Shown in pieces: positions 22,024 through 42,000 of a stretch of DNA of 64,000 bases; the stretch's first letter is position 1, and every line of letters starts with the position of its first letter. A model generated the notes under the pieces. The model was not told the origin of the DNA and ran no database searches. It saw only the letters and a program-made list of their open reading frames with translations. Origin of the DNA: Tetradesmus obliquus (taxonomy: Eukaryota; Chlorophyta; Chlorophyceae; Sphaeropleales; Scenedesmaceae); assembly GCA_030272155.1 (NCBI GenBank), contig CP126204.1, positions 4,703,501-4,767,500 of the forward strand, in the 5' to 3' direction. The translations under genes were made by a program, and so were the position numbers.

Positions 22024-22775
22024 TGTGCAGCCCATGCACCTACTTCTAGTGTGCAGCCCATGCACCTACTTCTAGTGTGCAGCCCATGCACCTACTTCTA
22101 GTGTGCAGCCCATGCACCTACTTCTAGTGTGCAGCCCATGCACCTACTTCTAGTGTGCAGCCCATGCACCTACTTCTAGTGTGCAGCCCATGCACCTACT
22201 TCTAGTGTGCAGCCCATGCACCTACTTCTAGTGTGCAGCCCATGCACCTACTTCTAGTGTGCAGCCCATGCACCTACTTCTAGTGTGCAGCCCATGCACC
22301 TACTTCTGGTGTGCAGCCCATGCACCTACTTCTAGTGTGCAGCCCATGCACCTACTTCTAGTGTGCAGCCCATGCACCTACTTCTAGTGTGCAGCCCATG
22401 CACCTACTTCTAGTGTGCAGCCCATGCACCTACTTCTAGTGTGCAGCCCATGCACCTACTTCTAGTGTGCAGCCCATGCACCTACTTCTAGTGTGCAGCC
22501 CATGCACCTACTTCTAGTGTGCAGCCCATGCACCTACTTCTAGTGTGCAGCCCATGCACCTACTTCTAGTGTGCAGCCCATGCACCTACTTCTAGTGTGC
22601 AGCCCATGCACCTACTTTTAGTGTGCAGCCCATGCACCTACTTCTAGTGTGCAGCCCATGCACCTACTTCTAGTGTGCAGCCCATGCACCTACTTCTAGT
22701 GTGCAGCCCATGCACCTACTTCTAGTGTGCAGCCCATGCACCTACTTCTAGTGTGCAGCCCATGCACCTACTTCT
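22024..22775. repeat. Minisatellite: 26-bp unit, about 29 copies
   Basis: Consecutive units with the core GCAGCCCATGCACCTACTTC run for 752 bp with almost no variation; I noticed two single-base variants. There are no spacers, so it is not a CRISPR array. It begins 211 bp after the CACTA element and ends where the retroposon-like insert begins. Such homogeneity implies recent expansion. Confidence 0.97.
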
Positions 22776-22787
22776 GATGCCGCTTCT

Positions 22788-23714
22788 GACATACGTATCT
22801 GAAGGATGTGCTTCAAGCATGCAGCGGTGTAGCAGGAGTACCTGCCATTGTGTGCAGAGCATGTTGGCACTATGAGGATGTTACCAGTCGTGGCTGAAGT
22901 CTGGATGGTTACTTCTGGTGATAGTGGCATCAACAACACTTCTGCTGCAGATGGGCTCTGGCCAGGGTCGCATGAGGTGAAGAAAGGCCCCCCACACATG
23001 CAGCTTTGTGACCTATCTGGGCCGGGCAGGCGGGTTAGTGGGGTTTGGCATGCCACACTTTACTCATCTTGGTGCTGTGGATGTTGATGCACACAATGTA
23101 CTGTGGAATCTGTGATAGCCGATGATTGTACGGGCTCTGATAACTCCCATGCATGCATGCGCAACATGCTGTGAGGTGTGTTGCACGTTGCTTTTGCAGT
23201 GCCTGGTGCACCGATCGTGCCAGCCATGCCACCATGCAGGCTGCGTGCGGGGGCTCCTCGCCACTTTCAGTTCGGCTGGCTCCTCCGGGGATGTGGCGGC
23301 TGAGTGGAGCGGCAAACCCTGTGACTGGGCCACAGGGGAGCCTGGAACATGAACAACTCGGTTCTGTGGAGGATTGCATGCTACATGATAGAGTGACTGT
23401 TGCACGATGTGAAGCTTTGCTGCTGTGCATTTTGTCTGCATCTGCATGCATGCTACTGCACCATGTGCACGTACGCTGTGAATGTTGCATCTGCATTAGC
23501 TGCTTGGCAGTATGTGGTTTTTCTGCAGCTCTCATTCTAATGATGTGCAGGCAAGGTGGGCGTCACCCCCACCCGTAAACTGTGTGGCAACCCCTCGTAG
23601 GGGGATGGCAGGAGTCCCGGTACATGACCGAGGTTTTGTGTGTCGGCCCTGCCGTCTTCCCTCCGTTAATTCCGCCCTCTGAAAAGACGGCGTAGACACT
23701 TTCAACTTTCAACT
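22788..23714 (+). mobile_element. Retroposon-like insertion, about 927 bp, with 16-bp target duplications
   Basis: The 16-mer TTCTGATGCCGCTTCT occurs at 22772-22787 and again at 23715-23730, bracketing the insert. The 3' end has a perfect 8-bp stem (23651-23658 with 23684-23691) and a tail of repeated ACTTTCA heptamers (about 23697-23714). A long variable target duplication, a 3' hairpin and a simple-repeat tail are the signature of non-LTR retrotransposition (a SINE or 5'-truncated LINE). No reverse transcriptase fragment is recognisable. Confidence 0.7.
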
Positions 23715-24335
23715 TTCTGATGCCGCTTCTAATGCCTATAGTGCGGCTGGCAGCTCTGCAGCAACGGCAGCCGCAGCCAGCACACACGCAGAGCACAGCT
23801 GTAGCCGCCGTCGCACCATATGGTGCGATGCATGCATGGTTGGCACTCCCGTGGCTGCTGCTCGCATCAAACGCATGGCTGCCACCAAGACAGTCCACCA
23901 CCTCAACAGGGATGCATGGGCCAGCTGCGCAGCCCTGAGCAGCTCAGAAGGCATGTCAGCTGGTACCAGCTCAAACAACACAACCATATGCATCCATGCA
24001 TCCATGCTGATGCTTCCATGACAGTGCACTGCCAACTTTGGTTTAAACCAGCGCTGGCTAGCCGGAGCCGCAGGGTTCTGGCTTGGAACCTTCTTGGTGT
24101 ATAAAATGCAACAGCCGCATGTGTCAGATGCTGCCATCTCTTGAACTGCAACATAATGTTGCCAGTGACAGGCGCACGTGTGCACAGTAGTCTGCAGTTG
24201 GTGGCTGGCTCACACGGCGCATCCTGCACCTGAGGTCTTTGGGTGGGCTGCTTGCCTACCTTGCCACCGGCCTCGACATAGAACATCCTCCAGGCTGGTT
24301 GCAGCTACTGCAAGCTATTAGCTCTCCGCTTCAGC

Positions 24336-24380
24336 CTCAGAAGGTGGACGCGGTGCGCAGGCACGTGCCGGAGTGGTGCT
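24336..24380 (-). repeat. Distant echo of the ADH 3' coding end
   Basis: About 40 nt resemble the last codons of the ADH gene (HSGxCLRT...TF-stop), with several replacements, about 1.1 kb downstream of the real stop. Confidence 0.6.
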
Positions 24381-25302
24381 TGCTGATCGACACGGAGGGG
24401 CATACGTGTACCTGTTCAAGAAAACGTACCAAACCATGGAAAAATAGCCTCGCAGTAAAGTCTTTTGACACAGCGACGCCAAGTATGGCTTGTGTACGAA
24501 GGTGTACCATCCGAGTACTGCTGCCACGGGGAAGCCTGGAGCTGCAACACGCATGGTGTAGAGCGTCGTCGGTGCAGATGCAATTAGCGATGGTAATTAT
24601 ACACAGCCACTTGCACAGGTGGAGCGCTGTCGCTTCTGAAGAGTGCCCACTGTGGTGGTGCCATCCAGTGCTGCTTCTGCTTCCAGCCTACTCAGGCTCA
24701 CAGCACCGTCCAGTTATGCGTTCACTCGCCCAGACAGGACCAGTATAAAGAAAGTTGCCGACCAGTAGAAAGAATTGCAGGACCAAAACGTCACTGCATC
24801 AGTTACCGCGTACCAGCACAGCAGCAGGCACTGTTGCTTCACTACATCAGCCCAGCAACGGAACACAGCCGGAACTGCTTTTTAAAGCAGAATGAATCCG
24901 TCACTGCAATGTCAAAGCACTGCTCCTGTGTGTGCTCTGCTGCTGCCTGCTGAGGACTTTAAGAGTACTTCACAGTAGTCCGCCTTATGGCCTAGCAGCA
25001 GCTCCGCCTGCAGGGGGTGCACTGCTGCCATTCATCTTGATCAAGAGAGGGGCTGCACCACCAAGACAGTCTACCCTCCCCACATATCAGCACCGATGCA
25101 GCTGCAAGGTGCCCTCCATGCACATACAGCTGCAGCTCACATCGCAACCACCATCACCCGCCAAACGGCAGGCGCTCATTCTGCATATGACCATAGCACT
25201 GCGCACTGCACTTTCGCAGGTGGCCCTCGCCAAACGGCCCTAAGCCACCCTTTACAGCTGCAGCTGCGCAGCAGCTGCTGTAGCAGTCCCACTGTGCGCC
25301 TC

Positions 25303-25341
25303 AGAAGGTGAGCACGGTGCGCAAGCACTTGCCGGAGTGCA
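25303..25341 (-). repeat. Near echo of the ADH 3' coding end
   Basis: The copy repeats the last about 12 codons and the TGA of ADH (25422-25460) 120 bp downstream. The changes seen (Leu CTG/TTG, Thr ACA/ACC) are synonymous and the stop is kept. Confidence 0.85.
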
Positions 25342-25421
25342 GCCGTAGTGCTGCGTGTCCAGTCTGGCCCGGCGACTGCCTGTCTTCGTAATGTTGCCAG
25401 GCAAGCCAGGCGACCTCCCCC

Positions 25422-29565
<4,144 letters not shown>

Positions 29566-30306
29566 GATCGTTGCACGCACGCGTTGATGAACGTGGGGAT
29601 GGATTGCCTGCTTGCGTTGTAGTGCTGTGATGCTCAACTGTGCAATGCAACTACGGAAACGGTGATCAAGGCGTTAAGTCTCAAAGTGAAAGCGCTGACG
29701 TTCAAGCTCCGTGCGTATGCTGCTGCTTCTCAGTATGCTCTGGACTCGCTGCTTCGTGAACCACCGCTGTGTAATGATCAGGCCGCAAACGTCACATCGC
29801 AGCGCTCACGTGTTTCTTTAGTACTACTTCTACGCACCACAGCACTGCCTTCAGGTACGTAATTGACGGCCGGTGTCAGGCACACATAATAGGCGTCGAA
29901 CCAGCCAACCTGGACGCCAGTGTCACGCACATTGCTGCGCAAAGGCTACAGTTGCACATTTTAACCGTGTTTGATGTCCATAACCCCTAGTCTGCCTCCC
30001 AAACTTGAAACCCTAGGGCCACAGCAGTTTGACTCCCGAGACAGCCCTCAACCAGGGCGACCTCCTGCATGCTGCTGCCCCCAGGAGGCATCCACATGCC
30101 GTATGGACGTTTACAGGTGCGATCACCGCCTTAGTCTCTGTCCGACAGCCTCAGCAACCAAAGCTGCCAACCCTCTCTGCCTGTCAACTGTCAACTTGAA
30201 CTTGACCAGGGGCAAGCACATCCAACACGCCACACCAAATTCCGCCAGCAATCAGTGCAGCTTTGCAGCGCCCTTCTTTCAATCCTCGCTCCACACCCAC
30301 CACGCT
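29566..30306. other. Intergenic: ADH promoter and PRMT3 3' UTR
   Basis: 741 bp between two minus-strand genes. A TTACA at 30111-30115 (TGTAA on minus) lies 192 nt past the PRMT3 stop and is a plausible polyadenylation signal; the remainder should hold the ADH promoter. I see no ORF with family resemblance. Confidence 0.5.
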
Positions 30307-35508
<5,202 letters not shown>

Positions 35509-36296
35509 GCTGCTGGCTGTGTGCTGGGCTGCTGCCGCTGCTGCTACTGCCAGGCTGCTGCTGGTGCTACTGGGTGACCAGGGCGTTGCTGAACGACTGA
35601 GCCTGCGTTAAAAGCCGACTTAGACTACTTGAAACGTTTTGTGCAGCTTGCACGATACAGTCGAGCCATAGCCGAGAGACCAAGTAACATCAGTCAGCAA
35701 GGGCTTTGCACGATGGTACAGCATGGGGTTCCTGGCGTTGTTACACCTCCTGTATGCTTCCTGATAGCACTACGATATGCGTTTGAAGCTTGCGGATTAC
35801 GTGTGTTGTGTGGTTCCTCCGGCAGGACAATTTGTTCAGACAGTTTGAACCTCAGTGTGCCTTGGAGACAACTAAACGCTTTCCACGTTTAAGGTGTGCT
35901 GGTGGATCAAGAGCTAGGCCTATCTATAGACGTGTGCTGGCCGTGGAGAAGCTCAGGTGCGATGCTTGCCAGGCGTGCAGCGAACAAGGCGCGGCGAGGG
36001 TTAGATTTTGCTTCTACTCGCCGATCAGGGTTGTGATGATGTTTTGATATACATAGGGCACCCATGCAGCGGCCTAGGTGCTGCAGGCTAGGCAACAGCA
36101 GTGTCAACCTGATTGGCAAAGCCCCTTGCCCTTCACACGCACACAGATCGTATCGAGCCTGATCTGTAGGGATTCTGACAGTTTCTTTCCTGTTGGACGC
36201 TCACGATGTGCGCCTGCAGGGCGGGGAGGGCCAACTGCAGCTCATCACAGCAGCAGCTAGCGCAGCAGTAGCAGTAGCAGTAGCAGCAGCAGCGCC
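35509..36296. promoter_or_regulatory. Bidirectional promoter region, PRMT3 / RING-box gene
   Basis: 788 bp separate two divergent ATGs. The middle (35600-36060) is notably AT-richer and free of CAG tracts, as expected for promoter and 5' UTR sequence. No specific element could be named. Confidence 0.4.
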
Positions 36297-38033
36297 ATGG
36301 CTGACACGCAGGACATGGAGACCGAGCAGCAGCAGCCTCGTGCCAGCGAGGGTGCAGGCCCCAGCAGCAAGGCTGGCAAGGGCTCCAAGGGCGGCAAGCG
36401 CTTCGAGGTGAAGAAGTGGAATGCTGTGGCGATGTGGAGCTGGGCCATCTGCACCGACACCTGCGCCATCTGCCGCAACAACCTGTACGAGCCCAGCATT
36501 GAGTACCAGGCCAACCCCACAGGTGTGCAGCTGCGTGTGGTGCTGCTGCTGCTGTATGGATGTTGCTGCGGCTGTGTGGCACACGCTGTTGCGTGGGGTG
36601 CTGCAGTTGATGATCAGGCACAGGGGTTGCATGCAAACAGCGGCAGCAACGCTGCTGGGATGTTGCCGTGGGCTCTCTGTGACGTGGGCGCTGCAGTAAA
36701 TGGTTAAGGCACCAAGGTACGGCTGTTTTGTGGCGGGGTGGCGGCATCTGGGAAGCTGTCGGGCGTTGGGCTGCTGGCTGCTTGGCTACAGCAGCTGTGA
36801 AGTGGCTGCAAGATCAGCACGGCCAGCACCCCTTAACGCGAGGAGCAACACATATTTGTTGCTAAGGCTTCGTTCTGGGGTGTTGGCGATGGGCAGGCAT
36901 TGGTGTGTGCTGCGCTCTGTGTCACAATGGGCCTGTAGATGAGCTTCCTGCAAGCGTCTGCACCTTGTGTGCCGCACAGGCAGTAGCTGCGTGGATCATG
37001 GGGAGGCAGCTGCAGCAAAGGAGGTGTACACACTGTGTGCCTCCTGCTGCCGCAGCCATTCCACTTGGGTCTGCACGTGCATGATAGGGTCATGTGTGTT
37101 TAATTTAAAGGGCGGTTGATTCACGTCTAGCTATGCGCCCAGTGCAGGGCTTTGCAGGAGGTGCTGCTGGCCATGGAGCCCGTGCTTGCGACAGCTGTGC
37201 TCGATGTGAGATTTGCCTGGCCAGCATGCTGTATGGCGCCTCCTGTGCCTTCTGCATGGGTTGCAGCAGGCCTTGGCTGTTCTAAATTGCCACTGACCAA
37301 CCAAGCTGATGATTGCTGCTCACGTGCTGCTTGCCTGCTGCTGCTGCTGCTGCTGCTGCCCCGCCTCCCCATACAACCACCTTGCTCATGCCAGGCGACC
37401 CTGACCACCCCGGGCTCTGCATCTCCTGGGGCTGCTGCTGCTGCTAGACTGACACACTGCCTGCTGCTGCTGCTGGCGCCCTCTATGCCGCCCCACCTTC
37501 ACCCCTACTGCAGGCGACCCTGACCACCCTGGGCTGAGCATCTCCTGGGGCTGCTGCGGCCACGTGTTCCACCTGGACTGCATCCAGCGCTGGCTTAAGA
37601 CGCGCTCCGCCTGCCCGCTGTGCAACAAGGAGTGGGAGTTTGCAAAGATTGAGAAGATCCTGGCAGGTGGGGTGGTGTGGCACGGGCAGCAGGTGCCCTG
37701 CATCATAGGTGCTGCGGTGTACCATAGCAGTGCCTCTGTGCATGTGCTTTGCATGTGCTGCAACAAGGGTTGGGAGTCTCCATGAAGATCTAGCTGAGGC
37801 TGGAGTACGTGCAGCAGCGTGGGGGTAGGTTGCACCTGCGGCTGGCGCAAGCGATGCAGCTGGCGCAGTGCCGCTTCTTTCTGCAGCATTGCAGGCAAAG
37901 CAGCAGTTAGTGCTGGGTGCGCTGCAACTTATGTGCAACCTGCTCGGCATTGTCTTCCCAGCATCCCTGACATTGCCTGCTGCCCACTGCGTGCTCTTCT
38001 GCTGCTGCAGGCAGCTCCATGGCTGTGGACTAA
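36297..38033 (+). CDS. RBX1: RING-box (RBX1/ROC1-like) cullin-RING ligase subunit
   Basis: Exon 1 (36297-36522) and exon 2 (37514-37666) join in phase; a short last exon at 38011-38033 (SSMAVD-stop) is the best phase-compatible end but is tentative. The product (about 133 residues) has the RBX strand [20 protein letters not shown], then [31 protein letters not shown] and [11 protein letters not shown]. The eight cross-brace ligands are present, with Cys replacing the usual RBX1 Asp in the last position. RBX proteins dock on cullins and recruit the E2 for ubiquitin or NEDD8 transfer. The four ligands of the extra third zinc of canonical RBX1 are all absent. Intron 1 has an echo of exon 2's start and intron 2 one of its end. 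Confidence 0.85.
37386..37434 (+). repeat. Echo of RING-box exon 2 acceptor and start
   Basis: The copy repeats the acceptor and first 16 codons of exon 2 at a lag of about 122 bp. Two changed codons are synonymous (Pro, Leu) and two are replacements to Cys. The frame is open to the end of the copy. Confidence 0.85.
37753..37787 (+). repeat. Degenerate echo of RING-box exon 2 end
   Basis: Resembles the coding sequence for [11 protein letters not shown] (exon 2 end) about 135 bp further on, with several substitutions and an early stop. Confidence 0.55.
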
Positions 38034-39079
38034 GCAGGGCTGCAGGGCAGCGCCTGGGGGCTAGCGTGTGCGTGGCATGCACATAGCGTGGCGATGACAT
38101 GGGAAAGCAGCAGCAGCAGCAGCGCAACAGTACCGGGTACTAATGCGCGGTTGCATGGGAGCCGCCAGCAGCAGGCTGTGCTCAGCAGGTGGCTGGGAGA
38201 TCCAGTCGCTGTCTGCTGGTGATTGTACAGTAGCATAGCATGGGCGATGTGTGGTAGTTGTGCTGCGTGCTGATGCTGCTTGCTGATGCTTATGTGTGCA
38301 GTTTGGGGCAAGCCTGCCAAAATGTCTGGCAGAACGGCCTCGCATACTGGCATTGTTAACAGGTCTTTGTGGTGTGAGTGGCTCGCTTCGGTGTTGCTCT
38401 TCAGTCACCTGGTGTTTGGCGGTGGGCCAATGAACCTGCCAGGTGTACTATCACATTGGGCTTGAAACAGCTCAGCGGTCTGTGGCAGTGTTGCGTGACA
38501 GGGCAACTTTCCTTATATGACAGGGACTTGACCGGCAGTTGAAGCGTCACCCCCCACACACAGCGCTGCATGCTGCTGTGCGTTGCGCCCTGCACAATCC
38601 TACCCAGCAGCAGCAGTTTTAACAAGAAGCGCGACGGAACGCTGCCGTGTTCTCTGATAATCAATTTGTTGTGTTGCGCAACAGATTGTGGAAGAGCGCT
38701 GTCTCGAATGGTCTGACCATGCAGCTGCAACGGAGTTGTCTGGAGTCACCACGACAAAGCCGTGGCTTGCCAAGCCCTATACCACTGCGCAGAGGTGGCA
38801 GTGTCTGTGAGCTTTGAAGTAAGCTGAAGTTCCCTGTCTGCACCTACGCTGCACAGTGTATGGCAGCTAGCACTTCTGAGCAGCGCTTGTGGATGGGGTT
38901 CTACGGGTGTGACAGGAGGATGCCCTGCACCACGTGTGTATGCCGAGCGATACATCAACCTTCAACCGGTGTCTGCACGAGCGTTGCCTATCTGTAGATG
39001 TTTATGTTTCGTTCCTGGTTCTGCGCGATGAGATAGCGCCACATCCGTAGCCAACGGTCAATGGGAGCTGATTGCCAGC
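38034..39079. other. Intergenic region
   Basis: About 1 kb between two plus-strand genes. It contains no ORF with family resemblance and no strong repeat. It should hold the RING-box 3' UTR and the promoter of the following gene. Confidence 0.4.
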
Positions 39080-42000
39080 ATGAATGCTTCCAGGGCTACA
39101 GCTGTTGACGATAATATAGGTGGCGGCGATGAAACAACGCATGAACTACTTGAGGCCGTCCTCGCAGGTGAAAGACGGTGGGGTTTCGGCCAGCAACACA
39201 TTCCCTCCATGACTGGGACGCAGCTGAAAGATGTAACCGCTGCCTCTTCTTGTTGATGCAGCTGGCAGATGCAGCCCCCATGTTCTGTTCAGTTTATGCA
39301 GCAGCAGCAAGCAGACGCATAAAGAGGTCCTGCAGTGGCTGAACCAGCAGGAAGCCCAAGTGACAGCGCTGCTAGAAGGAGTGAAAGAGGCTGCGTACGC
39401 TACCACAGCATCCAAGCAACAGAGGTCTGTCCAGGCATTGTGTTGGTTTCTGAATGAAGCTTTGCCCTCTGGTGCTGTTACCAAGCTGCTGCTGCACCCT
39501 GGCCTCATCAGTGGGCTACTGCGCCTCCCCAACTGCCCTCACTGGCTGGCTGCAAGCCTGTGCACGCGTGGCCTACGATGACATAGCAGCAGCTGCATGC
39601 GGCACAGACCGTGTAGCAGGTGCGGCTCCGCCTTGCAGCCTGCGCAAACTCCAGCAGAAATGCCCATGGCCAGCTTAGGACTTGCAGGAACCTTGTTCGG
39701 TGATGCAGCACTGGTGTTGCTGGTCTGTGCAGCCATAGGCACATACTCAAGTGCTCATTAACAACATGAGACGGTATGCACTGTCAATGCAACGTTGACA
39801 GCTGGTATGAATCACACGGGCATGCATGTGCAGCACGTCAGCAAGGTATGTCATGTTGCAACTGTACAGCCTTCAGGCGCCAGTACTACCCACACTGTAC
39901 ATGCTGCTGAAACGCTTGCAACCCTGTGTTTGCTGCTTTTCGCTATGTCTCATCAAAATGTACATGTACGCATGTGTGCAGGGGTTGAGGTGTGTGTCCT
40001 GGCACAGCCGGGCCAGAAAGGCATCGCAGCAGGCATACCAGAAGAAGCACAGCAGCTGCTGCGTCACGGCAAAACACCAGTTGCAGGCGCGCTGCAGGTG
40101 AGCTCCAGCACTATCGGCTGCTGGGTCGACAGCCAGCACCTCTGCTAGCATCCCAGGTCTGCTGCTCCTGGATGTGCTGATGCAACGGTTAAAATCCCCA
40201 CACGCATTGTGTTGTCTCTTGCATGCAGTGACACCCCTTAGCGCTTGTTGCTTCAAGCACCAATATGCTGCTTGCTCTGATAGTATGTCGCTTCACTTGG
40301 TGCGACATACGTTGCTGGTGCCAACAACTGCTTCGGCTAGTAACGCTGCTGGTTTTTGGCCAATGCAGGATGCAGACATGGTGAAGTTGGTTCAGCTTGG
40401 GTTCAACTGCAGCAGCAGAACAACAGCAGCAGCAACAGCAGGGATGCTGCCTCAGCTGCCGTGCCTCACAACCGCTACAGTGGTGGAGCTGCTCGGTACA
40501 GCAATGGCGCGGCACAAAGACAACAATGTGTTGATTCACCTGTGTGCGGCAGTAGCCATTGGCTGGCGCCCTTGTGTACCTTGTCCGCTGTCAGGAGAGC
40601 AGATATCGGTGAGCGGCATCACAAAGGCTTAGTGGGGTGAAGCCCAAACTCGTGCCAATCCTGTGTATGCGCTGCTACGTAGTTTGATGCAGAAGTACCA
40701 AAGCACATGTGCAGAATTCAGAATGCACTGCCGACATGCAGACATGCATTGTAGCATTTGTTAGTTTGACTGATGTTACTAACGTATACAACCACTTACA
40801 CAATTACAACTACGTTGGCTGCTGCTGCTGCCACCTCTGCTGATTTTAGGACGCTTGCATGTCCTCAATCATTCGGCTTAAGCTGAGCAGCAGCATGTCA
40901 GCAACAGCAGCAGCTGCAGCAAGCAAGCTGCTGTACCTGCCGCGTCTGAAAGCTGGTGAAGTGGTTCAGCTGCTGGACACAGCAGTAGCGCAGCACGCAA
41001 TCAACCATGAGCTGGAGCACCTGGCTGCAGCAGCAGCCTATGGCTGGCGCCCTTGTCAGCTGTCAGGGGAGCAGCTGCTTCCGGTGCTGCAGCATGCAAT
41101 AGCACTGGGTGTCCAAGCTCCACATAGTGCGCCCACCATGTTCTGCCACTTACAGAGGCTGCTCGATGTACTGCCAGTCAAACGGATCTCAGCAGACGCA
41201 GTGGCTGGCCTGTTGCACATAGCGATCAAGGCCGGCAGCCACAGCAGCCGCTATGTTCAGCTGGTCGAGCTCCCAGCGTTGCGAGATATCAGCAGATGGC
41301 AGTTGATAGACCTGCTGACAGCTGCTCTGCTGGCACCCAGCAGCAGCTGTGCGTGCGCCCTACACACACTTCGAAAGGTCCGTGCTTTCCGCCAGCTTGA
41401 TTCAGCAGCAGTGACCTCCATCTTTACGAAGGCATTCACAGGAGCAGCAGCTTCACAGACCAACAGCATGTTGCCCAACCTGAGTCGGCTGTGCCAGGAC
41501 CTCCGCCAAGGACATGTGCCTGCAGCAAGAAGCAGCCGTTCCATTACGCAGTGGCTTCTGCCAGTGCTGACTGTGGCATTACCAGCAGGCATGCTTGAAG
41601 AGGCAAGCATCCTCGTGAGCGTGGCAAGAGGGATCACCTTCAGCCCATATGATGTCACGGAGCTGCTGCAAGCAGCACTGCAGCTAGAGAAAACTGGCGC
41701 AGCTTTCATGGCAGTTCTTGAGCTACTGCCATGCACCTGCTTCGAACCTCCTGAGAACAACCTTTGCGACAAGGAAACACTGCAGCTGTTACGATATGTC
41801 AGCCCCCTGCTTGCACAGAGGGTGAGGCACACGCTGGTGCACAGCAGGGGCTGGAGCAACATCAGTGCACAGGACAAGCTAGGTGAGCTGCTGCCGATGC
41901 TGCTGCCCTGGCTGGATCAGACGGAGTGCAAACAGCGACTGCAAGCAGCCAGATTGCCGCCAGGGGCAGCAGCAATCATTGCAGACTCTGTCAGCCGCCT

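Larger units (their letters stand above)
23731..25421. other. Intergenic region downstream of the ADH gene
   Basis: No convincing gene lies here. It contains two diverged copies of the ADH terminal coding sequence (24336-24380, 25303-25341) and a TTACA at 25252-25256, which on the minus strand is a TGTAA 166 nt past the ADH stop and a plausible polyadenylation signal. The rest, including 24400-25200, shows nothing I can name. Confidence 0.5.

Noticed and set aside
22024..22775. CRISPR-like array
   Set aside because: The 26-bp units are directly contiguous with no unique spacers, no leader and no cas genes, in a eukaryotic context. It is a minisatellite.
24239..24748. 169-codon plus-strand ORF between the retroposon and ADH
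   Set aside because: Part of it is the antisense of a decayed copy of the ADH C-terminal codons. No conserved domain or proper start context.
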